Part shown: in pieces, positions 23,094 through 32,744 of the stretch
Layout: each line of letters begins with the position of its first letter
Position numbering within the stretch: the stretch's first letter is position 1
The notes under the pieces: generated by a model
Database searches by the model: none
What the model saw: the letters and a program-made list of their open reading frames with translations, nothing else
What the model was told of the DNA's origin: nothing
Position numbers and translations under genes: made by a program
Origin: Sphingobacteriia bacterium
Lineage (GTDB): Bacteria; Bacteroidota; Bacteroidia; NS11-12g; UBA9320
Length of the DNA stretch: 42,776 nt
Reading direction: 5' to 3'
NCBI GenBank assembly: GCA_008080835.1
Contig: VMDK01000042.1
Coordinates: forward strand, 1 to 42,776

Positions 23094-26000
23094 ATGAAAT
23101 ATATCGTCATCGTCCTAACTGTGCTGTGCAGTCTTCAATCCTTTGCTCAGGAAAAGAAATATCCATCCTTGCTTTGGGAGATCACCGGTGAAAATGTGGA
23201 GCAGCCTTCCTATTTGTACGGTACCATGCACGTAAGCAAAAAGGTAGCGTTCCATTTAGGCGATAGCTTCTTTCAAGCACTGAGGTCAGTTGATAATGTC
23301 GCGCTGGAAAGTGACCCATCCTATTGGCTCGAATACATGTTCGATTCTGCCTACCTGGAACAAAACAGCAGTCTGTACAAGCTTGGACTCTATCATCGGG
23401 ATTTCTATAGGGAAGCATTCGGCGTACAAGAGGCTGAGCGTGAATTACTGGCCGCGAGTCTGAATTTCAACTCTGGAATGATGAATGGGATCTTATACCG
23501 GAATTCCACATACAACGCAGATTTTGAAGAGGACACCTATCTTGATATGTATATCTATCAGGCCGGAAGGAAATGGGGAAAGAACCTGATCGGCTTGGAA
23601 GATTTCATGGAGTCGAATCGCCTTGTGCGCAAATCACAGGAGCCTGATCCGGATGAAGACGAGGACGAACTCTACAAGGAATACCGCAAATTGATCCGAC
23701 AAGGCAAAGATCCTTCTGAGCTATTAGAGGATGCCTACAGGAATGGAGACCTGGACATGGTCGATTCGATACAATTCATCCTCAACCCTTCTAAGAATCA
23801 CCAGCGCTACATGTTGCACGACCGAAACCGCATCATGGCCGATCGCATGGATTCCATAATCAGCTCAGGGTCTACACTCTTCGCTGGTGTTGGTGCAGCT
23901 CATCTAGCGGGAGATAGTGGGATGATAGAGATGCTGAGGGAACATGGCTACAATCTTCGTCCTGTAACGCGCACCATCAATGACATCAGTAGAGAAACCC
24001 GAAATACCTTGGAGAAGACGTACGTCAAGCAGGAATTCTCGAAATACAGTTCATCGGATGGTTGGTTCACTGTGAATCTCCCGGGTAAATTCTATGAAAT
24101 GCCCGAGGCGCGAAATTTCAAGTTGTACTTCTATCCTGATATGGACAATGGCACGACTTATTCCATGATGCGCTTTCGACATTTTGGTGCGATGTTGGGG
24201 CAGGATGCAGATTACATACTGGAACGTATCGACAGCATACTGTATGAGAGTATAGCGGGTAAAATACTGGAACAAGAGCGCATTGAGATCAACGGATATC
24301 CTGCGTTTGATGTTCGGAACCGAACCAGGAAAGGGAACCATGAGCGTGTTCTCATCATAGCCACACCTCTCGAATTGATGATCTTCAAAGTGAGTGGTAC
24401 TCTCGAATATCTGAAGGACAACGATTACCTCAACAATGTGTTCTCTTCCTTTAGCATTACCTCTTCTAATTCCGGGACCACGGACGTGGCGGGTCCTTAT
24501 TTTGGATTCGAGGCGCAAATGCCGGGTGCAACTTTACAAGACAACTCGGAAGAGATATTGCTAACCGGATATAATGAGCGGGAATATCAATCTTACGATG
24601 ACAAAGGCAATTATTATCGATTGAAACGGTCGTCTTTCCACGATCGGATGTATATCGAGGAGGATACTTTTGAGTTGAGCTATATCGCGTTGAAATTTCA
24701 GGAAAAACTGCATTGGGAGGAAACGCATCGAGAATTTACAGCAGAGCCGTATCCTACTTTATACACGACTTGCGTGGATTCAGGAGAGTACATTTTCTCC
24801 AAATACCTCATTCGTGGTCCCCATTATTATCAAATGATCAAGCGTAGCAAGGACTCCGTAATGCCTACAGAGTACTTTTCTTCGCTGCGGTTTGTGAAGC
24901 CGAATTACATCTTTTCCGCCGAACGAGTGGAGGATACCGCCATGTACTACAGTGCACTCAGTCCTGTAAAATTCGTGGGTTGGAAAGCCATAGATAAACG
25001 CAAAAAAGAAGAAGAGGACGCAGATGATAAATACGGCCATGATTATCAGTACAGGAACTACTTCGTAAACGAATCGGACGAGCGCGTGTTCGTGTTGTTC
25101 GAGCGTTTTGGAAAGTATTTCTATGCCCCGTCCTACGATTCACTGTGGCGAAAGAAGATGCTGTTCTACACGGAGACCAAAAGCCTCTATCCAAGCAAGA
25201 CGGAAGTATCTGCCGATTCCACTCAGTTTTATGCAGAGCTGCGAGATACCAACAGCTCGAGGATGGTCGCTGTGAAGATGTATACGACCGGAGATCGTAT
25301 CGTCAAGTTGAGCGTTAACACTGATACGCTCACGGGATTGAGCGAATTCTCCCGGACCTTTCTCAACTCACTGGAGATGACCGATACGAGCTTGAGTCGG
25401 GCATTTAATGAAAGCAAATCGGATATCTGGTTCAACGATCTTTACGGAGAAGACAGTCTGTTGAAGATCTATGCCATTGAATCCGTTGGAGATATCCATT
25501 TCGAAAAGGACCAGGCTCCGCGTGCGATCAAAGTGTTCGAATCATTCGAACACGATGAATTTAAATTGGAGCAACGAGCTGACCTTCTAGCCAATTTCGG
25601 CACCCTGAAGCATCCTGAAATGCTTCCTTATTTGCGCTCAGTTTATGAGAGAGCAATGGATACCGCCAGCTTCCAGTTAGCCGTTTTACGCGCCCTTAGC
25701 AAGCGAGGGGATAAACGCAGTTTCACATTATTGAGGGACCTCTTGTTCTATGAAGTGCCTCTGGTCGATGAAAGCAGTGTCGAACTGCTTATGGCATTGT
25801 GGAGTGAGGATCCCGACCAATATGTGGAGTTATTTCCAAAGTTGCTTGAACTGAGCCGTTATGGTGAATACAAGGCTCCGGTATTATCCTTCCTGCAAGA
25901 TCTGCTGGATTCGGGGGAGATCAACCCCAGGAGCTATCGTAAATACAAGGACATTATGCTTCTGGAGGGGAAGGACAATATCAAGCGTATCATGCGCAAG

Positions 26001-26663
26001 ACGGAGCAAAGTGAGAATAAGAACTCCTTTTACCATGGCTATTATTCGAAAGATCCCGATTACGAGGAGATCCTGATGGCGATCAATAGGATATTACTCC
26101 CATATTCCGGACAAAAGAGCGTGGCGGAGTACTACGAACGGGCGCTGAGGTTGAATAATAACGAACTCAAGATCAAGACCATGGTGCAGCTACTGAGCAA
26201 GGAATGTCACGTCCCGGATTCACTCTGGTCCTATTTTGCGCAGAAGCAAGAGACGCGTCATATCTTGTTCGAGGAGCTCGACAAAGTAGGTCGACTTGAT
26301 CATTTCCCATTGGAGTACACAGGTCAAACTGAGCTAGCCGAGGGCATGGTTCTCAAGGCACGTGTTATGGACGACATCGACAGCTTCCATTTCTTCAAGA
26401 AGATCCCGGCGGCCAATAAGACAGGGAAAGGGTACATCTACTTATTCAAGCATTGGGATAAAGAAGACGAGGAATGGATGGTCGACTATGTGGGGATCCT
26501 GCCCGAGGATAGCACCAGACTTGTTGCTGACTACGACGTAAAGCGATGGGGTATAGAGTTCCATTCGGGGGAAGAACTCGACGATGACATGAAGGACGTG
26601 TGTGAAGAGTTACTGTACAAGCATCGGGAAAGGGTGCGGAAACCGAGGAGGTCATATTACTGA
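23094..26663 (+). CDS. TraB/GumN family protein, very large, with HEAT-like C-terminus
   Basis: A 1189-residue exported protein (signal peptide to about AQE, residue 20). Residues 22-300 form a TraB/GumN (TIKI-like) domain: G43-TMH46, E72 in ALESD and G267-AAH270 in GVGAAHLAGD. The family includes metal-dependent proteases. Typical members are about 290 residues, so 900 residues are additional. These include a beta-rich middle part (about 320-780) with two related SDGWF/PGATL-type sections, and a helical region (about 840-1060) with HEAT-like repeats. The true start is ATG 23094 rather than TTG 23064, because the signal peptide begins there. Function unknown. Its 3' end overlaps the convergent kdtA by 7 bases. 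Confidence 0.75.
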   Translation: MKYIVIVLTVLCSLQSFAQEKKYPSLLWEITGENVEQPSYLYGTMHVSKKVAFHLGDSFFQALRSVDNVALESDPSYWLEYMFDSAYLEQNSSLYKLGLYHRDFYREAFGVQEAERELLAASLNFNSGMMNGILYRNSTYNADFEEDTYLDMYIYQAGRKWGKNLIGLEDFMESNRLVRKSQEPDPDEDEDELYKEYRKLIRQGKDPSELLEDAYRNGDLDMVDSIQFILNPSKNHQRYMLHDRNRIMADRMDSIISSGSTLFAGVGAAHLAGDSGMIEMLREHGYNLRPVTRTINDISRETRNTLEKTYVKQEFSKYSSSDGWFTVNLPGKFYEMPEARNFKLYFYPDMDNGTTYSMMRFRHFGAMLGQDADYILERIDSILYESIAGKILEQERIEINGYPAFDVRNRTRKGNHERVLIIATPLELMIFKVSGTLEYLKDNDYLNNVFSSFSITSSNSGTTDVAGPYFGFEAQMPGATLQDNSEEILLTGYNEREYQSYDDKGNYYRLKRSSFHDRMYIEEDTFELSYIALKFQEKLHWEETHREFTAEPYPTLYTTCVDSGEYIFSKYLIRGPHYYQMIKRSKDSVMPTEYFSSLRFVKPNYIFSAERVEDTAMYYSALSPVKFVGWKAIDKRKKEEEDADDKYGHDYQYRNYFVNESDERVFVLFERFGKYFYAPSYDSLWRKKMLFYTETKSLYPSKTEVSADSTQFYAELRDTNSSRMVAVKMYTTGDRIVKLSVNTDTLTGLSEFSRTFLNSLEMTDTSLSRAFNESKSDIWFNDLYGEDSLLKIYAIESVGDIHFEKDQAPRAIKVFESFEHDEFKLEQRADLLANFGTLKHPEMLPYLRSVYERAMDTASFQLAVLRALSKRGDKRSFTLLRDLLFYEVPLVDESSVELLMALWSEDPDQYVELFPKLLELSRYGEYKAPVLSFLQDLLDSGEINPRSYRKYKDIMLLEGKDNIKRIMRKTEQSENKNSFYHGYYSKDPDYEEILMAINRILLPYSGQKSVAEYYERALRLNNNELKIKTMVQLLSKECHVPDSLWSYFAQKQETRHILFEELDKVGRLDHFPLEYTGQTELAEGMVLKARVMDDIDSFHFFKKIPAANKTGKGYIYLFKHWDKEDEEWMVDYVGILPEDSTRLVADYDVKRWGIEFHSGEELDDDMKDVCEELLYKHRERVRKPRRSYY

Positions 26664-27883
26664 TCCAGATGGTTCATGACCATTTGAGTCCCACCCGTCA
26701 TTTCAGCAATAGTAGCTTTCGCTAAAATGCGTGATTCGTCCAAGGCTCCCCGGTCGTTCACAAAGTGCATGATATCCCGAAGCATTTCACTGGAATCAGT
26801 CACTTGACTTACTAGGCCTTTTTTTAGCATGAATTGGGCCTCCGGGAATTTATCCGTCTTCGGTCCGCAGATCACCGGCAGACCTGCCGAAAGCGGTTCA
26901 AGAATGTTGTGAAGATCGCCTGTGAACCCTCCACCGATGATCGCAATATCGGCTGACTGGTATACACGCATCAGGATGCCGATCGTATCCACAACCAGCA
27001 CACTTCCACTATCCGCACTTTCATCTGACCAACGTGTTACCCCAAACGATTCGAAACGGTCCATGATCTGCGAAATGTGCTCATCGCTAACGTCGTGAGG
27101 CACCAACACCAATTTGACGATCGTGGGTAATTTCGCCATGACCTGTGCAAGAAGTTCTTCTTCGGGTTGCCACGTGCTTCCTCCCACGATGAGAAACTCA
27201 TGCTCGCAGAATTTATCGATTCTCTTGAGTCGTTCCGCTTCCAATGCACTCACCCGGTCGTATCGCATGTCACCGGTGATAGTGATCTTGTCTTCAGGCA
27301 TCCCATTGTAGGTCAGGAACTCCTGTGAACCCTGATTTTGAAGGAAGAAATGCTCAAAATGGCTGAGAGAGGCCAAAAATGGTTTCGCCCAGGAACGGTG
27401 CAGGAAGTGATCCGCCTTGAACATCCCGTTCACCAGGAATATTCGAGTTCCATTCTTGTGAAGCAGGTCGATCAAGTTATACCACAAGTCATATTTCACG
27501 AAATAGAACTGGTCGGGACGAAGCTCCCTGACGAATTTTCTCATGTCGTGCTTCGTGTCAAGGGGCAAATAAAACGCGGCATCAACATGGGGTGAACTCT
27601 TGCGCTGATCATATCCGCTAGGAGAAAAAAACGTAGCGACCAACTTAGCATCTCGATCTTTTCTCAGTCGCTTCAGCAACGGAACGATCATTTCAAACTC
27701 GCCGAGGGATGCGCAATGGAAGCAATAGAGCTCCTGAGTTGGGAATTGCTCACGAAATCTTCTAATGGATCCTTTTTGGGCCTGCCTGCCGACCAGGAAT
27801 AACTTTACTTTCCGGCTGAAGATACCAATCACGGGCAACAACCAGGAAACCAGGTTGATGAAAATGTCGTAAAGGACACGCAT
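26657..27883 (-). CDS. kdtA: 3-deoxy-D-manno-octulosonic acid transferase
   Basis: A 408-residue inner-membrane-bound GT30 glycosyltransferase that adds Kdo to lipid A precursor. It has an N-terminal membrane-associated helix (VLYDIFINLVSWLLPVIGIF). The motif CASLGEFE carries the catalytic glutamate. The C-terminal donor-site segments include VGGSTWQPEEE, IGGGFTGDLHNILEPLSAGLPVICGP and MGGTQ-type ends (TGGTQMVMNHL). It ends convergent with, and overlapping, the TraB/GumN gene. The start (27883) shares one base with the upstream stop (TAATG), so both are co-transcribed. Confidence 0.93.
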   Translation of the reverse strand: MRVLYDIFINLVSWLLPVIGIFSRKVKLFLVGRQAQKGSIRRFREQFPTQELYCFHCASLGEFEMIVPLLKRLRKDRDAKLVATFFSPSGYDQRKSSPHVDAAFYLPLDTKHDMRKFVRELRPDQFYFVKYDLWYNLIDLLHKNGTRIFLVNGMFKADHFLHRSWAKPFLASLSHFEHFFLQNQGSQEFLTYNGMPEDKITITGDMRYDRVSALEAERLKRIDKFCEHEFLIVGGSTWQPEEELLAQVMAKLPTIVKLVLVPHDVSDEHISQIMDRFESFGVTRWSDESADSGSVLVVDTIGILMRVYQSADIAIIGGGFTGDLHNILEPLSAGLPVICGPKTDKFPEAQFMLKKGLVSQVTDSSEMLRDIMHFVNDRGALDESRILAKATIAEMTGGTQMVMNHLDQ

Positions 27884-28638
27884 TAGTCAGTGAAGTATTG
27901 CTCCTCGTCAGGATCTTTGGTATAGATCGGTATGATCAGACCGGCTTTGAATCCGGTGAGCATATCTTGTCTTTTACCATCACGGTAACCCATGATATCA
28001 AAGTCGTAACTCCGCATACTCTTCGTAAAGGCTTGAGTAGCGCAGAACCCGATACGGAAATTGACTTGCTTCTTGGGATCCAGGAATTGGTATCCTACGA
28101 ATTCATTAAAGGCCAATCCACCTGTGAGTCTGTCGTACCCTTTCTCGTAATCACCGGTGATCTGAGGCACTTTCGCCGTGGATGCCTGAATATCTATACG
28201 GTGCCAGATCATTCCAACACCGGCAGTCAACACGAAACCGGAATTCTTGTTCTTCCCTATCGGAAAGATCTTCCCACCGTGAGCATCTAGCATGTGACCG
28301 CGTTGATTGAATCGTATGACGGAGAACATACCATCTTGATCGATGATCTGACCTTCGCTACCGATCAGATTGTCGAACATGTCGCGGTCATTCACGTTGC
28401 GTCCGAACATCCAATGGTAACCGATACCCAGAGTCCAGTTGTTCTCATATTTAAAATCGGCATCGAAGCCAATGGTTGAATTGCCGCCAAAACGCTCTTT
28501 CATGTCCATGCCCGGAATGTGATAACCGTATTCTACCGAAGTAAAAAAGCCTCGCTTGGCCTCGAACGGCGTGGTGAACCGTTGAGCCTGGATACTCAAT
28601 GCAGAACAAAGCAAAATGGAAATGGCGATTATTCTCAT
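27883..28638 (-). CDS. Putative outer-membrane protein
   Basis: A 251-residue exported protein: signal peptide MRIIAISILLCSALSIQAQ, then a beta-barrel-like pattern with many aromatic strand ends (FFTSVEYGYHIPG, WTLGIGYHWMFGRN, GFVLTAGVGMIWHRID, VNFRIGFCATQAF). I do not recognise a named family. The ATG at 28638 precedes a good signal peptide; the in-frame extension to 28722 would overlap the divergent gene. Directly upstream of kdtA in one transcript. Confidence 0.65.
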   Translation of the reverse strand: MRIIAISILLCSALSIQAQRFTTPFEAKRGFFTSVEYGYHIPGMDMKERFGGNSTIGFDADFKYENNWTLGIGYHWMFGRNVNDRDMFDNLIGSEGQIIDQDGMFSVIRFNQRGHMLDAHGGKIFPIGKNKNSGFVLTAGVGMIWHRIDIQASTAKVPQITGDYEKGYDRLTGGLAFNEFVGYQFLDPKKQVNFRIGFCATQAFTKSMRSYDFDIMGYRDGKRQDMLTGFKAGLIIPIYTKDPDEEQYFTD

Positions 28639-28702
28639 AATTCTGGTCGGTTTGACCGGTGCGCAAAGAAAGTGATTCGGGCCGTAAAGGTAAAGAATTC
28701 CG

Positions 28703-28710
28703 TAAGTTTG
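28703..28710 (+). promoter_or_regulatory. -7 promoter box of the nucleotide-sugar cluster
   Basis: TAAGTTTG is an exact TAnnTTTG match in the 82-base divergent gap, 10 bases before the ATG at 28721. No clear TTG was found upstream. Confidence 0.4.
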
Positions 28711-28720
28711 CGTGCTTTCC

Positions 28721-29836
28721 ATGGAGCGCAGTTTACAAATGGTTGACCTGCAGGGTCAGTATCTCCGGATCAAAGGAGAGATCGATTCTGCCATACAAGA
28801 AGTGATCGCTTCTTCAAGGTTCATTCGTGGTCCCATTGTAGACGCATTCAGCTCCGAACTTTCCAAATATCTCGGCATTGAACATGTGATCGCTTGTGGC
28901 AATGGCACTGATGCGCTTCAGATCGCTTTGATGGCATTGCAACTTGAACCCGGCGATGAGGTGATCATTCCTGCATTTACGTATATAGCAACGGCCGAAG
29001 TCATCGCATTATTGGGGCTCACTCCGGTTTTGGTGGATGTGGATCCCCGGACCTTCAATATAGACGCTTCCAAGATCGAAGATGCGATCACTGAACGCAC
29101 CCGATGTATCATGCCTGTGCATCTATTCGGACAAGGTACAGATATGAACACGGTCATGCACATCGCTTCTAAACACGACCTCTATGTGATCGAAGACAAC
29201 GCCCAATCCATTGGAGCCAAGTTTGAAGGAAAACCACTAGGCGGAATAGGACATATTGGGACCACCTCATTTTTTCCTTCCAAGAATCTTGGGTGCTATG
29301 GTGATGGAGGTGCGTTGTTCACCAACGATGCTGAACTTGCCGAGAAATGCTTTATGATCGGGAATCACGGACAGGAAAAGAAGTACTATCACAGCAAGGT
29401 GGGCATCAATTCGCGCCTGGATGCCGTTCAAGCTGCTGTACTGCGAGTCAAATTGAGACACCTCGACAAGTACGTGGAAGCCCGTCAGAAAGCAGCAGCG
29501 TATTACGACTCCGCTTTGGAAGCTGATGATCGATACCTGACCCCGTTCAGGGACGATCGCTCTGATCATGTTTTTCATCAGTACACGTTGACAATCAACG
29601 GAATAGAGCGGTCCTCGCTTAGAGCGGATCTTTCTCGAAAAGGCATTCCGAGTATGGTCTACTACCCACTGCCGGTCCATTTGCAGGAAGCGTATACCTC
29701 CGACAAATACCCCAAAGGATTATTTCCTATTGCGGAGGAATTATGCGAAAAAGTGATATCAATCCCTATGCATTCGGAGTTGAAAGAGGAGGAGCTGAGT
29801 TACATTTGCACCGCGCTTAGAGAATACCAATCATAA
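28721..29836 (+). CDS. DegT/DnrJ/EryC1/StrS aminotransferase, WbpE-like
   Basis: A 371-residue PLP-dependent sugar aminotransferase. It starts MVDLQGQYLRIK (after a short MERSLQ), carries NGTDALQIALMAL, EVIIPAFTYIATAE and EDNAQSIGA. The PLP lysine lies in FFPSKNLGCYGDGG. The C-terminus has STMVYYPLPVHLQEAY-like residues. The closest match I recall is WbpE, which transaminates UDP-3-keto-GlcNAcA. Together with the WbpD-like acetyltransferase at 32160 it supports a 3-amino sugar acid. First gene of a cluster that runs to 33752. The start at ATG 28721 is preferred over the GTG at 28712. Confidence 0.9.
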   Translation: MERSLQMVDLQGQYLRIKGEIDSAIQEVIASSRFIRGPIVDAFSSELSKYLGIEHVIACGNGTDALQIALMALQLEPGDEVIIPAFTYIATAEVIALLGLTPVLVDVDPRTFNIDASKIEDAITERTRCIMPVHLFGQGTDMNTVMHIASKHDLYVIEDNAQSIGAKFEGKPLGGIGHIGTTSFFPSKNLGCYGDGGALFTNDAELAEKCFMIGNHGQEKKYYHSKVGINSRLDAVQAAVLRVKLRHLDKYVEARQKAAAYYDSALEADDRYLTPFRDDRSDHVFHQYTLTINGIERSSLRADLSRKGIPSMVYYPLPVHLQEAYTSDKYPKGLFPIAEELCEKVISIPMHSELKEEELSYICTALREYQS

Positions 29837-29863
29837 CCAACTAGAAATAAAGAATCGCAAAGC

Positions 29864-31171
29864 ATGAAAATTGCAGTTATAGGGACGGGATATGTAGGGC
29901 TGGTCAGCGGGACCTGTTTTGCTGAAACAGGCAACCACGTGACTTGTGTCGACATCGACGAGAATAAGGTCGCCAAACTCCGCAATGGAGAGATCACCAT
30001 CTACGAACCCGGACTTGAAGTCCTTTTCCACAGGAATATCAAAGAAGGACGTTTGTTCTTCACGACGAAGATCGAGGAAGTGATCGATGACGTGAGCATC
30101 ATCTTCCTTGCCTTGCCAACTCCTCCGGGTGAGGATGGTAGCGCCGACTTGAGCTATGTTCTCGGTGTTGCTGATCACCTCGGAAAGATCATGAAGGACT
30201 ACAAGGTGATCGTTGACAAGAGCACGGTGCCTGTAGGTACAGCAGAGAAAGTGCACGCTGCCATTGCAGCAAATTATAAAGGAGATTTTGACGTGGTCTC
30301 TAATCCTGAATTCCTACGTGAAGGGGTCGCGGTAGATGACTTCATGAAGCCTGACCGCGTTGTGATCGGAGCCAGTTCCGAGCGAGCTGAAAAGGTCATG
30401 GGTGAGCTTTATGCACCATACGTTCGACAAGGGAACCCGGTTATTTTCATGGATGAGAAATCTGCAGAGCTTACGAAATATGCGGCTAACTCGTTCCTGG
30501 CAACCAAGATCAGTTTCATGAATGAGATCGCTCGGGTTTGTGAGCTTACCGGTGCGAACGTCGACCTTGTTCGAAATGGAATGGGTTCGGATCAACGTAT
30601 CGGTAAACGCTTCCTGTTCCCGGGTATTGGGTATGGCGGAAGTTGCTTTCCGAAAGACGTAAAGGCGTTGATCAAATCAGCTAGTGATCAAGGATATGAT
30701 TTTCAGATCCTCAACGCTGTGGAAGATGTAAATGAAGCCCAAAAGGTTTTCCTTATGCCTAAGGTTCTTGCGCATTTTGGCGGAGACCTGAAGGGAAAGA
30801 AGATCGCCATGTGGGGTCTCGCCTTCAAACCAAATACCGATGATATCCGCGAGGCTCCGGCCTTGTATTTGATCGAAGAGCTTTTCAAAGCCGGCGCGAA
30901 CATCGTGGCCTTCGATCCTGAGGCCATGGAAAATGTACGCATGGCCAAAGGTGACATGCTCCAATTTGCCGATAACATGTACGATGCATTGGAAAATGCA
31001 GACTGCCTGCTGGTTGCAACGGAGTGGTCAGAATTCCGAAACCCGAACTTTGAGCGCATGGAGAATGCGTTGAATTCCAAGGTCATTTTCGATGGAAGAA
31101 ATGTATTCACCACGGAGAAAATGGACGAGTTGGGATACACATATTATTCAGTAGGTAGAGAATCTAAATAG
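29864..31171 (+). CDS. ugd: UDP-glucose 6-dehydrogenase
   Basis: A 435-residue cytosolic dehydrogenase that oxidises UDP-glucose to UDP-glucuronate in two steps. The NAD motif [11 protein letters not shown] is at 6-16. The catalytic thiol is Cys261 in [14 protein letters not shown]. The [15 protein letters not shown] motif and the C-terminal DGRN are present. Its product would feed the decarboxylase directly downstream (1 base gap), and possibly other steps. A WbpA-type function (UDP-GlcNAc oxidation) cannot be fully excluded but the sequence is typical of Ugd. Confidence 0.93.
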   Translation: MKIAVIGTGYVGLVSGTCFAETGNHVTCVDIDENKVAKLRNGEITIYEPGLEVLFHRNIKEGRLFFTTKIEEVIDDVSIIFLALPTPPGEDGSADLSYVLGVADHLGKIMKDYKVIVDKSTVPVGTAEKVHAAIAANYKGDFDVVSNPEFLREGVAVDDFMKPDRVVIGASSERAEKVMGELYAPYVRQGNPVIFMDEKSAELTKYAANSFLATKISFMNEIARVCELTGANVDLVRNGMGSDQRIGKRFLFPGIGYGGSCFPKDVKALIKSASDQGYDFQILNAVEDVNEAQKVFLMPKVLAHFGGDLKGKKIAMWGLAFKPNTDDIREAPALYLIEELFKAGANIVAFDPEAMENVRMAKGDMLQFADNMYDALENADCLLVATEWSEFRNPNFERMENALNSKVIFDGRNVFTTEKMDELGYTYYSVGRESK

Positions 31172-31172
31172 C

Positions 31173-32153
31173 ATGAGTAAAAGAGTGCTGATAACCGGGG
31201 GAGCAGGATTTTTAGGCTCTCATTTGTGCGATCGCTTCATCAATGAAGGTTTTCACGTCATTGCAATGGACAACCTGATCACTGGTGACCTCAAGAATAT
31301 TGAGCATATGTTCAAATTGGAGCAGTTCGAATTCTATCATCACGATGTGAGTAAATTCATCCACGTACCCGGTGAACTCGATTACATCCTGCATTTTGCA
31401 AGTCCTGCCAGTCCGATCGATTACCTGAAGATCCCGATCCAAACATTGAAAGTTGGATCATTGGGAACCCATAACTGCCTGGGATTGGCCATGGCGAAGA
31501 ATGCGCGTATTCTGGTAGCTAGCACGTCTGAGGTCTACGGTGATCCATTGGTGCATCCGCAGACGGAAGATTACTGGGGGAACGTAAATCCGATCGGTCC
31601 ACGTGGAGTATACGACGAAGCCAAGCGGTTTCAGGAAGCCATGACCATGGGTTACCATACGTATCACGGTCTGGAAACTCGCATTGTGAGGATCTTCAAC
31701 ACCTACGGTCCAAGGATGCGCTTGAATGATGGAAGAGCGCTGCCTGCATTCATAGGACAAGCCTTGCGAGGAGAGGATCTGACCGTTTTTGGAGATGGAA
31801 GTCAGACACGTTCTTTCTGCTACGTCGACGATCTGGTCGAAGGGATCTATCGCTTGCTAATGAGCGATTATGTGAACCCGGTGAACATCGGAAACCCGGA
31901 TGAGATCAGCATCAAAGATTTTGCAGAGGAGATCATTGAACTGACAGGTACGGATCAAAAGGTTACCTATCAGCCGTTGCCGAGGGATGATCCGAAGCAA
32001 CGTCAACCGGATATCACCAGAGCGAAAGAGATCCTGGATTGGGAGCCTACCGTGAGCAGAGCAGACGGTCTCAAAGTGACCTTTGAATATTTCAAGAACC
32101 TCCCTGAAGAGGATCTGTACAAATACGCTTACCCGCGTAGTTTCGATAAATAG
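31173..32153 (+). CDS. UDP-glucuronate decarboxylase (UDP-xylose synthase)
   Basis: A 326-residue extended SDR enzyme that converts UDP-glucuronate to UDP-xylose. The NAD motif [10 protein letters not shown] is at 9-18. The catalytic residues lie in T118-SE-VYGD and Y147-DEAK151. The substrate-binding [10 protein letters not shown] and [11 protein letters not shown] segments match the UXS group. It follows ugd after 1 base, so the two steps are coupled. Confidence 0.92.
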   Translation: MSKRVLITGGAGFLGSHLCDRFINEGFHVIAMDNLITGDLKNIEHMFKLEQFEFYHHDVSKFIHVPGELDYILHFASPASPIDYLKIPIQTLKVGSLGTHNCLGLAMAKNARILVASTSEVYGDPLVHPQTEDYWGNVNPIGPRGVYDEAKRFQEAMTMGYHTYHGLETRIVRIFNTYGPRMRLNDGRALPAFIGQALRGEDLTVFGDGSQTRSFCYVDDLVEGIYRLLMSDYVNPVNIGNPDEISIKDFAEEIIELTGTDQKVTYQPLPRDDPKQRQPDITRAKEILDWEPTVSRADGLKVTFEYFKNLPEEDLYKYAYPRSFDK

Positions 32154-32159
32154 AATAGC

Positions 32160-32741
32160 ATGTCAGGCACGGATCATTTCGTACACGAAAGCAGCATCAT
32201 CGACGAAGGATGCCGCATAGGTCGTGGGACGAAGATCTGGCACTTTTGCCACTTGCTGCCCAACTGCGAACTTGGCGAGAATTGCAATCTGGGTCAGAAT
32301 GTGATGCTCGGAGAAGGCGTGGTTCTCGGTAACAACGTCAAAGTTCAGAACAACGTGAGCGTATACAGCGGCGTGACCTGCGAGGACGACGTTTTTCTCG
32401 GTCCGTCCATGGTCTTCACCAATGTGACAAACCCTCGAAGCGCTGTGAACAGAAGAGGAGAATATGCAAAAACCACTGTGCGGAAGGGAGCGACAATCGG
32501 AGCAAATGCGACGGTGGTCTGTGGGAATGACATTGGCCGCTTTGCCTTCATTGGAGCAGGCGCAGTAGTAACCAAAGATGTACCCGACTATGCATTGGTT
32601 ATGGGTAATCCTGCTCGACAATCCGGTTGGATGAGCGAGTATGGCCACAAGCTTGACTTCGATGAAAATGGGAAGGCCATTTGCCCGGAGAGCAAGCAGG
32701 AATATCTCTTGAACGACGGATCAGTAAAGAGGATCAACTAA
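32160..32741 (+). CDS. Hexapeptide-repeat N-acetyltransferase, WbpD-like
   Basis: A 193-residue left-handed beta-helix acyltransferase. Hexapeptide repeats run from VHESSIIDEG to GAVVTKDVPDYALV. The segments IWHFCHLL, FTNVTNPRSAVNRRGEY and TVRKGATIGANATVVCG match the WbpD/WxcM-N family, which acetylates a 3-amino group on a UDP-sugar acid. It fits downstream of the WbpE-like gene. The C-terminus (KLDFDENGKAICPESKQEYLL) has one Cys and is variable in the family. Same operon. Confidence 0.88.
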   Translation: MSGTDHFVHESSIIDEGCRIGRGTKIWHFCHLLPNCELGENCNLGQNVMLGEGVVLGNNVKVQNNVSVYSGVTCEDDVFLGPSMVFTNVTNPRSAVNRRGEYAKTTVRKGATIGANATVVCGNDIGRFAFIGAGAVVTKDVPDYALVMGNPARQSGWMSEYGHKLDFDENGKAICPESKQEYLLNDGSVKRIN

Positions 32742-32744
32742 GAT

